This document shows positions 17,357-29,552 of a DNA stretch of 64,000 nt, in pieces (position 1 is the first letter of the stretch; the number at the start of each line of letters is the position of its first letter). The stretch lies in contig NZ_JANCTC010000002.1 of assembly GCF_024297145.1 (NCBI RefSeq), positions 541,001 to 605,000 of the forward strand. The letters run 5' to 3'. Position numbers and translations under genes: made by a program. The notes beneath the pieces were generated by a model. That model did no database searches. It saw only the letters and a program-made list of their open reading frames with translations, and was not told the DNA's origin. Source of the stretch: Mesorhizobium sp. LMG 17147 (GTDB lineage: Bacteria; Pseudomonadota; Alphaproteobacteria; Rhizobiales; Rhizobiaceae).

Positions 17357-18867
17357 GTTGCAAGCTCCGTCTTGCAGATGTGGTCGGCGACGCGCAGCGC
17401 CTGTGCGGCGATCGACAGCGCCGGATTGACGGCGGCCGAATTCGGCAGGAAGCCGGCATCGACGACGAACAAATTGCTGTGGTCGAAGGAGCGGCAGAAC
17501 GGATCCAGAGGCGAGGTCGCTGGATCTTTGCCCATCTTCACCGTGCCGCACTGATGCGAGGGCGTGCGCTTGTCAAACGGACGCGACAGGATGATCGGAT
17601 AGCCGCAGGCGCGGAAATTCTCGCGCATCACCTTGGTCAGTCCGTCGAGCGACTGCATGTTGGAGCGCCGCCACTGCATGACGATGTCCTTGCCGTCGAG
17701 CATGATGCGGCTCTCGGGATCGGGCAGGTCTTCGCACATCAGATACCAGTCGACGGCGTGGCCGGCCATGAAATCGAGCGCGAATTTGGGCGCGCGCCTG
17801 ACATTGGCCTTAAGGATATTGCCGTCGATCTTGCCGAGGAGCTGGACATTGCCGAGCGGCTTGCCGCCCTTGCCGTCGGACAGATAATAATCGTTCAGCA
17901 TCAGCGTCTTCTGGTAGACGGATTTGTTCCGGCGGCGTGGATCGATCGCCAGCATGGCGCTCGAATTGTGGTTCATGAAGTTGCGGCCGACCTGGTCGGA
18001 GCGGTTGGCCAGGCCTTTGCCACCGCCTTTGCCGTTAGGGGTGGGCGAGCGCAGCAGGATGGCGGCGGAATTGACCGCGCCGGCCGATAGGATGACCAGC
18101 TTTGGCGCGACTTTCTTCAGCGTACCGTTCTGGCGATAATGGACGGCCGCGATCGTCCGGGCATCCGGCGATGCCTCGAGATGTTCGACGTGGGCGCCGG
18201 TCTCGAGCTTGATGTTCTGGTCGGCAAGGGCCGACGCCAGCGGCCCCGTTTGCGCGTCGACCTTGCCGGCGCCAGTGTTGGGAAACGCGTCCCACGGCGT
18301 GCTGCCGTCTTTCAGCCAGGCTTCGATGTCGACGCCGAGCGGCAGCGATGCCGGGTGCAGGCCCAGGCTCCTGAGCTCGGCGCGGGCACGCGCGATCGGC
18401 GGCTCGTCCGGCACCGGCCCGAAAGGGTAGGGCATCGAGTGGAACGGCTCGGTCGGGTCTTCGCCGAGTGCACCGCGCACGCGGTACAGCTGCTCGGCCC
18501 TGGAATACCAGGGTTCGAATTCCTCGTAGGAAAACGGCCAGGCCGGCGAGATGCCGCCATAGTGCTCCATCTCCGAAAAGTCTTCCCTGCGGTAGCGGAT
18601 CAGCACCGCGCCGTAGAATTTCGAATTGCCGCCGACATAGTAGTAATTGCCCGGGTTGAAAGGCGCTCCGCCGGCCTCGAGCCACATCTCCTTCGGCCTA
18701 TAGTGGCCATCGACGAAGATCGCGCGGGTGTCGCGTGCGTGCGGGGTTGCCGGCAGGGCTTCGCCGCGCTCCAGCATCAGAATCGAGGCGCCACTGCCGG
18801 CAAGGCCGGAGGCGATCGTGGCGCCGCCGATGCCGGAGCCGATGATGACGATGTCTGGATTTGTCAT
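17353..18867 (-). CDS. GMC-family oxidoreductase (second, glucose-methanol-choline type)
   Basis: A 504-residue flavoprotein distinct from the GMC at 14954-16582. It has the FAD-binding GSGIGGATIASGL near residues 10-22, a glycine-rich YYYVGGNSKFYGAVL segment, LSAGAVNSAAIL, and a C-terminal HQCGTVKMG with NPALSIAAQALR. The layout resembles the sugar/polyol branch of the family, in which pyranoside or cyclitol hydroxyls are oxidised. It sits five bases after the transporter ATPase gene and overlaps the SDR gene by four bases. There is no Tat signal or neighbouring gamma subunit of the kind seen with periplasmic gluconate dehydrogenases, so a cytoplasmic location is likely. Confidence 0.83.
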   Translation of the reverse strand: MTNPDIVIIGSGIGGATIASGLAGSGASILMLERGEALPATPHARDTRAIFVDGHYRPKEMWLEAGGAPFNPGNYYYVGGNSKFYGAVLIRYRREDFSEMEHYGGISPAWPFSYEEFEPWYSRAEQLYRVRGALGEDPTEPFHSMPYPFGPVPDEPPIARARAELRSLGLHPASLPLGVDIEAWLKDGSTPWDAFPNTGAGKVDAQTGPLASALADQNIKLETGAHVEHLEASPDARTIAAVHYRQNGTLKKVAPKLVILSAGAVNSAAILLRSPTPNGKGGGKGLANRSDQVGRNFMNHNSSAMLAIDPRRRNKSVYQKTLMLNDYYLSDGKGGKPLGNVQLLGKIDGNILKANVRRAPKFALDFMAGHAVDWYLMCEDLPDPESRIMLDGKDIVMQWRRSNMQSLDGLTKVMRENFRACGYPIILSRPFDKRTPSHQCGTVKMGKDPATSPLDPFCRSFDHSNLFVVDAGFLPNSAAVNPALSIAAQALRVADHICKTELAT

Positions 18868-18872
18868 GGCGG

Positions 18873-19988
18873 TCAGACGATGCGTTTCTCGGTCGCCGGA
18901 TCGAAGAACACCGCCTTGGTCAGGTTGAAGGCGAGCGGCGTGACCGTGCCGGGCTGGATGTTGGCATCGGCGCGCAGCCGCGCCACCACCGCCTTGCCGC
19001 CGAGATTGGTGACCGCGAACGTATCCGAGCCGGCCGGCTCGATGACCTCGATGTGACAGTCGGCGCGGGCGATGTTCGAGGCGTTGCGTTCGGCCCCTTC
19101 GGGATCGGTCAGTGCTTCCGGGCGGACGCCGAAGATGATTGGTTTTCCGTGGAATGCCGACAGGCCGGCCGGCGCATTGGCCAGCGGCAGCGAGATCGGA
19201 TGGCGCGCCTCGCGCTCCATGACGACCGAGAAGCCGGATCCGTTGCTGCCGATCGTCGCCGGGATCAGGTTCATCGCCGGCGAGCCCATGAAGTCGGCAA
19301 CAAACAGGTTGACCGGATTGTTATAGATCTCGGCCGGCGTACCGAACTGCTGCACCTCGCCGTCGCGCATCACCGCGATCTTGGTGGCCAGCGTCATGGC
19401 CTCGATCTGGTCGTGGGTGACGTAGACGATGGTGGTGCCGGTGGTGGCGTGCAGGCGCTTGATCTCGATGCGCATGTCGACGCGCAGCTTGGCGTCGAGA
19501 TTGGACAAAGGCTCATCGAACAGGAACAGCTTTGGATCGCGCACCAGCGCCCGACCCATGGCGACCCGCTGGCGCTGGCCGCCGGAAAGCTGGCTTGGCT
19601 TGCGCTTCAGCAAATGGCCGATCTGCAGGACCTTTGCCACCTTGTCGATCGCCTTCTGGCGCTCATCGGCCGGCACGCCGCGCATCTCCATGCCGAAGGC
19701 GATATTCCCGGCAACCGTCATGTTCGGATAGAGCGCATAGCTCTGGAACACCATGGCGATGTCGCGCTTGGAGGGGTGGAGATCGTTGATCGTGCGTCCG
19801 TCGACGCGGATTTCGCCTTCGGTGATGGTTTCCAGGCCGGCAATGGTGTTGAGCAGCGTGGACTTGCCGCAACCGGAAGGCCCGACCAGCACGAGGAAGC
19901 CGCCCTTTTCCAAGTCGAGGTCGATGCCTTTCAGGATCTCGACCGCTCCGAAACGCTTCTTCAGCCCGTCAATTTCCAGAAAAGCCAT
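18873..19988 (-). CDS. Sugar ABC transporter ATP-binding protein (UgpC/MsmK type)
   Basis: The start is at MAFLEIDGLKKRFG, giving 371 residues. Walker A GPSGCGKST is at residues 36-44, the Q-loop in AMVFQSYALYPN, the signature LSGGQRQR, Walker B LFLFDEP followed by the D-loop SNLDA, and the switch histidine in VTHDQIEA. The C-terminal third is the MalK-type regulatory domain. This ATPase type powers CUT1 carbohydrate importers. It follows the two permease genes with a four-base gap and precedes the GMC gene with a five-base gap. Confidence 0.92.
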   Translation of the reverse strand: MAFLEIDGLKKRFGAVEILKGIDLDLEKGGFLVLVGPSGCGKSTLLNTIAGLETITEGEIRVDGRTINDLHPSKRDIAMVFQSYALYPNMTVAGNIAFGMEMRGVPADERQKAIDKVAKVLQIGHLLKRKPSQLSGGQRQRVAMGRALVRDPKLFLFDEPLSNLDAKLRVDMRIEIKRLHATTGTTIVYVTHDQIEAMTLATKIAVMRDGEVQQFGTPAEIYNNPVNLFVADFMGSPAMNLIPATIGSNGSGFSVVMEREARHPISLPLANAPAGLSAFHGKPIIFGVRPEALTDPEGAERNASNIARADCHIEVIEPAGSDTFAVTNLGGKAVVARLRADANIQPGTVTPLAFNLTKAVFFDPATEKRIV

Positions 19989-19992
19989 GCGA

Positions 19993-20937
19993 TTATCCTT
20001 TGACGGCGCCGGCCATAAGGCCGCGCACGAAATAGCGGCCGGCGAGCACATAGACGAGGAGCGTCGGCAGCGCGGCGATCATCGCCGCCGCCATGTTGAC
20101 GTTGTATTCGACGACGCCGGTCGAGGTGTTGACGACATTGTTCAGCGCCACCGTCATCGGCATCACGTCGCCGGAGCCGGCATAGGCGGAGGCGAAGAGG
20201 AAGTCGTTCCAGATGTTGGTGAACTGGTAGATCACCGTCACCACGATGATCGGCAGCGAGTTGGGCAGCATGATGCGCCGGAAGATCTGGAAGAAGCTGG
20301 CGCCGTCGATCTGCGCCGCCTTCACCAGCTCGTTCGGAAACGCTTCGTAATAATTGCGGAAGAACAGGGTGGTGAAGCCGATGCCGTAGACGACGTGAAC
20401 GAACACCAGGTTCACGGTTGGATTGCCGAAGCCGAAGGTGAAGCCGGTCGCGTTCTGCAGCTTGACGCCGAACCGGCCGAGGCTGCCGAGGATCGTTGCC
20501 ATGGGCAAGAGCACGGACTGGAACGGGATGAAGCAGGCAAACAGCATCAGCCCGAACACCAGCGTCGCCCCGCGAAAGCGCCACTTCGTCAGCACATAGC
20601 CGTTGAGCGCGCCGAGCAGCGTCGAGATGATGACCGCCGGAACCACCATCTTGATCGAGTTCCAGAAATAGCCCTTCATGCCGACGCAGGTGAGACCCGA
20701 GCAAACTTCGCTCCACGCCCTGATCCAGGGTGCGAAGGTCGGCGCCTGCGGCAGCGCCAGCATGTTGCCGTTCTGGATCTCGTCCATGGTCTTGAACGAG
20801 GTCACCAGCATGACGAACAGCGGCATCAGATAGAACAGCGCAAACAGCGCCAGCAGCCCGTAGATGACGATACGGTTGACCGTCCTGGCGCTGATACCGC
20901 CTGTGCTTTGGCGAGCAGGAGTGGCTATGGCGCTCAT
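19993..20937 (-). CDS. Sugar ABC transporter permease (MalG-like)
   Basis: A 314-residue inner-membrane protein with about six transmembrane segments and the MalG-type coupling loop ELVKAAQIDGASFFQIF near residues 216-232. Sequence between the first two helices (residues 60-100) forms a sizeable periplasmic loop, common in CUT1 permeases. It overlaps the upstream permease gene by four bases. With that protein it forms the channel of the importer in the LacI-led operon. Confidence 0.9.
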   Translation of the reverse strand: MSAIATPARQSTGGISARTVNRIVIYGLLALFALFYLMPLFVMLVTSFKTMDEIQNGNMLALPQAPTFAPWIRAWSEVCSGLTCVGMKGYFWNSIKMVVPAVIISTLLGALNGYVLTKWRFRGATLVFGLMLFACFIPFQSVLLPMATILGSLGRFGVKLQNATGFTFGFGNPTVNLVFVHVVYGIGFTTLFFRNYYEAFPNELVKAAQIDGASFFQIFRRIMLPNSLPIIVVTVIYQFTNIWNDFLFASAYAGSGDVMPMTVALNNVVNTSTGVVEYNVNMAAAMIAALPTLLVYVLAGRYFVRGLMAGAVKG

Positions 20938-21893
20938 CGCGGCTTCTCCCGAAGCTCGGAATAGAGATAGGGAACGATGATCGCGGTGATGGTCATCAGC
21001 ATGATCACGGCGCTAGCCGAGCCGACGGCCATTTCGTTGCGCTTGAAGGTGTACTCATACATGAAGTTCGACGGCAGCCAGGCCGAGCCGCCCGGCCCGC
21101 CGCTGGTCAGCGCGACGACCAGATCGTAGGACTTGATGGCGAGATGCGCGAGGACGATCAAGGCGGACAGGAAGATCGGCCGCAGCAGCGGGATGACGAT
21201 GCGACGGTAGAGCTGGAAGGTGGTTGCACCGTCGATCTGCGCCGCCTTCAGGATCTCGCCGTCGATGCCGCGCAGCCCGGCCAGGAACATCGCCATGATG
21301 AAGCCTGACGCCTGCCAGACACCGGCGATGACCACAGTGTAGATGACGAAGTCCTTGTTCTTGATCCAGTCGAAATGGAAGCTCGTCCAGCCCCATTGGT
21401 GCAGCGTCTGCTCGAGGCCAAGGCCCGGGTCGAGAAACCATTTCCAGGCAACGCCGGTGACGATGAAGGACAGTGCCATCGGGTAGAGATAGATCGGCCG
21501 CAACATGCCTTCGCCGCGGATCTTCTGGTCAAGCAGGATCGCCAGGAACAGCCCGAGCGCCAGGCAGATGGAAATATAGAGGAAGCCGAAAATCCCCATA
21601 TTGGTGATCGAGGTGTACCAGGAGGACGGCGGATCGCTTTCGAAAGTCCAGCGCCACAGCCGCTGATAGGCGCGTGGCCCGGTGATCGCATAGGAGGGAA
21701 AGGTCTTGGAATTGGTGAAGGACAGATAGATCGTCCACAGGATGAAGCCGTAGACGAAGACGATGGTGGCGGCGAAGCTCGGCGCCAGCACGAGCTTCGG
21801 CAGCGCATCCTGCAGGCGCGAGCGCACCGAAGCGCCCGGACGGGCGTCGTGCTCCGGCGTCAGCGTGATACTGGTTTCAGCAACTATGCTCAT
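20934..21893 (-). CDS. Sugar ABC transporter permease (MalF-like)
   Basis: The start was placed at MSIVAETSITLTPEH; the open frame upstream of this lacks conserved sequence. The 319-residue protein has about six transmembrane helices and the coupling loop EILKAAQIDGATTFQLY near residues 231-247. It is the first permease of a CUT1-type importer and is separated from the binding-protein gene by a 139-base spacer holding a strong hairpin. Confidence 0.9.
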   Translation of the reverse strand: MSIVAETSITLTPEHDARPGASVRSRLQDALPKLVLAPSFAATIVFVYGFILWTIYLSFTNSKTFPSYAITGPRAYQRLWRWTFESDPPSSWYTSITNMGIFGFLYISICLALGLFLAILLDQKIRGEGMLRPIYLYPMALSFIVTGVAWKWFLDPGLGLEQTLHQWGWTSFHFDWIKNKDFVIYTVVIAGVWQASGFIMAMFLAGLRGIDGEILKAAQIDGATTFQLYRRIVIPLLRPIFLSALIVLAHLAIKSYDLVVALTSGGPGGSAWLPSNFMYEYTFKRNEMAVGSASAVIMLMTITAIIVPYLYSELREKPR

Positions 21894-21989
21894 CGATCCA
21901 TTCCGTATGGCGGGTCCGGAATTCTGTCGTCGCGGCCTCTGCGGCACGAAGCGTGCCGGTCAGCGCAACCGCAAAACCCCTCCGCAGGG

Positions 21990-22017
21990 GATCTCCCCGG
22001 CTTGCGCCGGGGAGATC
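21990..22017 (-). terminator. Strong hairpin between sugar-binding-protein and permease genes
   Basis: A perfect 12-bp inverted repeat, GATCTCCCCGGC and GCCGGGGAGATC, with a TTGC loop. A smaller hairpin (CCCCTCCGCAGGGG) sits beside it at 21977-21990. It lies 15 bases downstream of the binding-protein stop codon on the minus strand. No U-run follows, so partial termination or mRNA stabilisation is likelier than full termination. Confidence 0.6.
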
Positions 22018-22032
22018 ACTGACGCAGCGGCC

Positions 22033-23286
22033 TTACTTGGCGTCTTCGATCGCGCTGACCAGTTGGGTCACCGCCTCGTCCGAGGTCTTGATCTGGCCGT
22101 GGACGAACTTCGAGACGACATCCTTGTAGGCGTTGGCAACCGCCGGAGGGGCGCCGTAGCCTTGCGCCAGCGAGCCGAACAGCGTGCCGCCTTCATTGGC
22201 GGCCTTCAGGTCGGCCATGCCCTTCTTGCCGCAGGCGTCGAAGTCGGTGTCCGGCACGTCGGTGCGGGCCGGGACGGAGCCCTTGACGACGTTGAAGGCC
22301 GACTGGAAGCTCTTCGACAGAGTTGCGGTGGCCAGAGCGATCTGGGCGGCCTTGCGGTCTTCCGGAACCTTGAACATGCCGAACATGTCGGAGTTGTAGA
22401 TCACGCTGCCGTCGGTGCCCGGGAAGCGATAGCAGAGAAAGTCGGTGCCCGGGACCTTCTTGGCGGCGTTGAATTCGCCCTTGGCCCAGTCACCCATCAC
22501 CTGCACCAGCGCATCGCCCTTGATGACCATGGCGGTGGCGAGATTCCAGTCCCGGCCCGAGAAGTTCGGGTCGACATAGGTGACGAGCTTGGCGAGATTG
22601 TCGAACGACTTCTTCATCGTGTCGGACTTGAGGGATTCCTCGTCGAGGTCGTTGAAGGCCTTCTTGTAGAACTCAGGCCCGCCGGTCGACAGCACGACCG
22701 AGTCGAACATGGTCGCTTCCTGCCAGTTCTGGCCGCCCAGCGCGAGCGGGATGACGCCCGCCGCCTTGGCCTTGTCGAGCAGCGCGATGAAGTCGTCGAA
22801 GGTCTTGGGCTCGGTGCCGCCGATCTTGTCCATCACCGCCTTGTTGATCCACAGCCAGTTGACAGAGTGGACGTTGACCGGAGCCGCGACCCACTTGCCG
22901 TCATAGACCGAGAATTTCTGCAGGGCGGCGGGAACGGATTTGTCCCAGCCTTCCTTTATCGCCGTCTCGGTCAGGTCGCCCATGACGCCGGCCGCGGCGT
23001 AGTCGAGCACGGTATAGCCAAGCATCTGCGAGGCGGTCGGGTAGTTGCCGGCCGCCACCATCGCCTTCAGCGCGGTCATGGCGGCGTCGCCGCCACCGCC
23101 GGCCACCGGCACGTCCTTCCAGGCAAAGCCTTCCTTGGCCAGATCCTGCTTGAGCACGTTCAGAGCGGCAGCTTCGCCGCCCGACGTCCACCAATGCAGC
23201 ATCTGGACTTCCTTGACGTCCTCGGCATGGGCCGCGAACGCAACGCCCGCTGCGAGAGCCGTCCCGATAAGCAGTTTGCGCAACAT
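22033..23286 (-). CDS. Sugar ABC transporter substrate-binding protein (CUT1 type)
   Basis: A 417-residue secreted protein with a Sec signal peptide of about 21 residues ([14 protein letters not shown], cleavage after AHA). The mature sequence opens with [19 protein letters not shown], the characteristic start of COG1653 carbohydrate-binding proteins, and contains [19 protein letters not shown]. An AGGGAGGAAG Shine-Dalgarno precedes the ATG. It delivers the substrate to the two permeases encoded downstream. The ligand is probably a sugar, polyol or glycoside, judged by family; the sequence does not say which. Confidence 0.9.
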   Translation of the reverse strand: MLRKLLIGTALAAGVAFAAHAEDVKEVQMLHWWTSGGEAAALNVLKQDLAKEGFAWKDVPVAGGGGDAAMTALKAMVAAGNYPTASQMLGYTVLDYAAAGVMGDLTETAIKEGWDKSVPAALQKFSVYDGKWVAAPVNVHSVNWLWINKAVMDKIGGTEPKTFDDFIALLDKAKAAGVIPLALGGQNWQEATMFDSVVLSTGGPEFYKKAFNDLDEESLKSDTMKKSFDNLAKLVTYVDPNFSGRDWNLATAMVIKGDALVQVMGDWAKGEFNAAKKVPGTDFLCYRFPGTDGSVIYNSDMFGMFKVPEDRKAAQIALATATLSKSFQSAFNVVKGSVPARTDVPDTDFDACGKKGMADLKAANEGGTLFGSLAQGYGAPPAVANAYKDVVSKFVHGQIKTSDEAVTQLVSAIEDAK

Positions 23287-23346
23287 GTACTTCCTCCCTT
23301 GTTGAACTTACAACGACCGGCGAATGGCCACCGGGTTCTTCCCAAC

Positions 23347-24858
23347 TCAGCCGACCCACCATCCGGTGCGCTGGCCGCGATGAAACTGGATTGTCTTTTC
23401 CTCGGTATAATCCTCAACGGCGCGCTTGCCGAGTTCGCGTCCGAGACCGGACTGCTTGTAGCCACCGAAAGGCAGTTCGGGATAACCTTCCATGAACGTG
23501 TTCACCCAAACGGTTCCCGAACGCACATTCCGCGCCACCGACATGCAGGTATCGATGCTGGCGCTCCACACGCCCGCCGACAGACCATAGGGCGTGTTGT
23601 TGGCGATGCGCAACGCCCTTTCAATCGATTCAAAAGTCAGCACCGAGAGCACCGGCCCGAACACTTCCTCGCGCGCAATGGCCATGTCTTCGGTGACGTC
23701 GCGAACGATGGTTGGATCAAGATACTGGCCGGCGCTCGCAGCAAGCTGCTTGCCGCCGCTATAGATCCGGCCGCCGCCGTTTTCCGCTGCCGTCACGTAG
23801 CCGGTGACCTTGGCCATGTGGTCGGCGGAGATCATCGCGCCGACCTTGGTGCGGTCGTCGAGCGGGTCGCCAACAGTCACCTTGGCGGTGAGGGCTTTGA
23901 CGGCGCCGAGGAAGTCGTCGGCGATCGCCTCATGGACGATCAGCCGGCTGCCGGCATTGCAGCATTCGCCGGCATTGAAAAAGCCGCCGAATACCGCCGC
24001 GTCGGCGGCGGCATCGAGGTCGGCATCGGGAAAGACGATCTGGCCGTTCTTGCCGCCGAGCTCCATCGAGACTTTCTTCAGCGAGTTGGCGGCAGACGCC
24101 ATGGTCATCCTGCCGACCCGGGTAGAGCCGGTGAACGACACCATCTCGACCAGCGGATGGCTGACCATCGGTGCGCCGACATCGGCGCCCAGACCGGCAA
24201 GGATGTTGACGACGCCGTCCGGCAGGCCGGCCTGCATCAGGATCTCGCCGAGCACGAAAGTCGAGGCCGAGGTCATCTCGCTCGGCTTGATCACCGCCGT
24301 GCAGCCGGCGGCGAGCGCGAAGGGCAGTTTCTGGCTGACGATAAGGAACGGGAAATTCCACGGCGTGATGATGGAGACGACGCCGATCGGTTCGCGCAGC
24401 ACGACGCCGAGCATGGCGTCGCCGAGATTGGCGTAGCTTTCGCCGTGAAGCGTGCGGGCAAGTGCCGCGGCATAACGCCAGATATCGATGGCGCCGCCGA
24501 TCTCGCCGCGCGCTTGGGCAATCGGCTTGCCGGATTCCAGCGCGTCGAGCCGGGCAATCTCGTCCAGCCGCGCCTCGATCAGGTCAGCTGCCTCGAGCAG
24601 GATCGCGGCGCGTTCGGCGGCCTTCATGCGCGGCCACGGGCCGGTCTCGAAGGCCTTGTGCGCGGCCTGTACCGCAGCCTCGACGTCCGCCGCGCCGGCC
24701 TGTGCATAGCGCGAGACGGTGAAGCCGTGGCCGGGGCTGCTGCGCTCCAGCGTGCGGCCGTCCCGAGCGTCGACGAACTTGCCGTCGATCAGCAGCCGGT
24801 AGCTTTTCGGCGCTGCGGCTGCCTCGGCGGGCATGGCGATGTTGAGAGGTGCGTTCAT
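23347..24858 (-). CDS. Aldehyde dehydrogenase (BetB/AldA-like)
   Basis: A 503-residue ALDH with IITPWNFPFL, FTGSTRVG, the general base in MELGGKNGQ, the catalytic cysteine in FFNAGECCNAGSR and a C-terminal PFGGYKQSGLGRELG. This is the canonical class found with betaine-aldehyde and other broad-specificity dehydrogenases. The first 25 residues are non-conserved. It lies between the enoyl-CoA hydratase gene (15-base gap) and the sugar-binding-protein gene (60-base gap) in the LacI-led operon. It probably oxidises an aldehyde intermediate to an acid that the CoA-transferase could then activate; this link is inference. Confidence 0.9.
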   Translation of the reverse strand: MNAPLNIAMPAEAAAAPKSYRLLIDGKFVDARDGRTLERSSPGHGFTVSRYAQAGAADVEAAVQAAHKAFETGPWPRMKAAERAAILLEAADLIEARLDEIARLDALESGKPIAQARGEIGGAIDIWRYAAALARTLHGESYANLGDAMLGVVLREPIGVVSIITPWNFPFLIVSQKLPFALAAGCTAVIKPSEMTSASTFVLGEILMQAGLPDGVVNILAGLGADVGAPMVSHPLVEMVSFTGSTRVGRMTMASAANSLKKVSMELGGKNGQIVFPDADLDAAADAAVFGGFFNAGECCNAGSRLIVHEAIADDFLGAVKALTAKVTVGDPLDDRTKVGAMISADHMAKVTGYVTAAENGGGRIYSGGKQLAASAGQYLDPTIVRDVTEDMAIAREEVFGPVLSVLTFESIERALRIANNTPYGLSAGVWSASIDTCMSVARNVRSGTVWVNTFMEGYPELPFGGYKQSGLGRELGKRAVEDYTEEKTIQFHRGQRTGWWVG

Positions 24859-24873
24859 GTGAGTTTCAGGTTC

Positions 24874-25642
24874 CTAAGATCTTGAGAAGGCCGGTTTCTG
24901 CTTGGCGCTGAAAGCCTCGACGCCGGTCCTGAGATCGCTTGTCAGCGCGATGAAGCCGCTGGCCAGCGCTTCGGTCGCGGCAGCACTCTCTTCGCCCTCC
25001 GCGATGGCAATCATCAGCTTGGCGGCTTCGGTCGCGAGCGGGCCGCGCTCGGCGATCTTGCCGGCCCAGGCCTTGGCTTCGGCGAACGCCTTACCGGTCT
25101 CGACCACCCGGTCGACAATCCCCAGAGCAAGAGCCTCGGTAGCCAGAAACACTTCGCCGCCGAGCGCCATCCGCCGCACCGCCTGCGCGCCGAAGCGGCG
25201 CACGGCGCGCTGGGTGCCGGACCAGCCGGGAACGACGCCGATCGAGGTTTCGGGGAACCCCAGCTTCATCTGTGTTTCCGCCACGCGGAAGTCTGCAGCC
25301 GCCGCCAGTTCCAGCCCGCCGCCCAGCGCATGGCCGGCAAGCACGGCAATCGTCGGCTGCCGCAGCTGCGCCAGCCGATCAAAGACGCGGTGGCCGTAGC
25401 GCACCCATTGCACCTGGAAATCGGCGGCGCTCATTTCTGCCCAAGCCTCGACATCGCCGCCGGCGCAAAAGCCCTTGCCTTCGCCGCAGATCAGCACGAC
25501 GCGGACGGTCTGCGCCGCCTCGGCTTCGTCGAGCGCTGCTTCCAACCCCCGCAGCATCGGAATGTCGAGCGCGTTGAATTTCGCCGGCCGGCGCAGCGTG
25601 ACAATGCCTATGGCGCCGTCGGTTTCAAAGGTAACCAGACGC

Positions 25643-25650
<8 letters not shown>
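24874..25650 (-). CDS. Enoyl-CoA hydratase/isomerase-family protein
   Basis: The start is at MAERLVTFETDGAIG, giving 258 residues, normal for crotonases. The oxyanion-hole segment GKGFCAGGDVEAW and the two catalytic glutamate positions of hydratases (ALGGGLELAAAADF and PETSIGVVPGWSGTQ) are all present, so hydratase chemistry is plausible. The gene overlaps the CoA-transferase gene by eight bases, which argues for coupled translation and a shared pathway step. An enoyl-CoA hydratase in a sugar-import operon is unusual. Confidence 0.9.
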
Positions 25651-29309
<3,659 letters not shown>

Positions 29310-29348
29310 CCAGATCTGTCCTCCCGGCGGTTTCTTATGCGATTTTAT

Positions 29349-29360
29349 TGGAACGATCTA
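29349..29360. promoter_or_regulatory. LacI operator 1 (imperfect palindrome TGGAACGATCTA)
   Basis: TGGAACG is identical to the left half of the perfect operator at 29513, in the same 'ATTGGAACG' context. The right half is degenerate. It overlaps the -10 box of the repressor's own promoter, where a bound LacI protein would block transcription. Confidence 0.6.
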
Positions 29361-29384
29361 ATCTCTGCGAGGCATTTGAGTCAA
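29356..29384 (-). promoter_or_regulatory. Promoter of the LacI-led operon
   Basis: Read on the minus strand, TTGACT (29379-29384) and TTAGAT (29356-29361) are separated by exactly 17 bases, a good sigma-70-type promoter 47 bases upstream of the lacI-type start codon. The operator at 29349-29360 overlaps its -10 box. Confidence 0.6.
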
Positions 29385-29503
29385 TCGTGTTTTTGCGAAC
29401 CCGAGAAAAATGCGGCTCAGTGGGTGCAATCGTCTCCTAAACACGGCTTTCACCTGCTGCGATGCAGCAATTTGAGCTGCGCGAGGCAGGGCGGCAAAGT
29501 CTC

Positions 29504-29531
29504 TTGATTTATTGGAACGTTCCATTTAATA
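29504..29531 (+). promoter_or_regulatory. Promoter of the DUF993 gene with operator in the spacer
   Basis: TTGATT at 29504-29509 and a TTTAAT/TTAATA -10 at 29525-29531 are 15-16 bases apart. The perfect operator palindrome fills the space between them. A GGAAGGAGAG Shine-Dalgarno follows at about 29537 before the ATG at 29553. Confidence 0.55.
29513..29524. promoter_or_regulatory. LacI operator 2 (perfect palindrome TGGAACGTTCCA)
   Basis: A perfect 12-bp palindrome with a central CG, the classic form of LacI-family operators. It sits between the -35 and -10 boxes of the DUF993 promoter and is centred 164 bases from operator 1, so looping between the two is possible. Confidence 0.75.
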
Positions 29532-29552
29532 GGCGCTGGGAAGGAGAGAGCC

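Noticed and set aside
21763..24885. 1040-codon open frame on the plus strand
   Set aside because: It runs antisense to the sugar-binding-protein and ALDH genes, both of which have full family motifs; the plus-strand translation has none.
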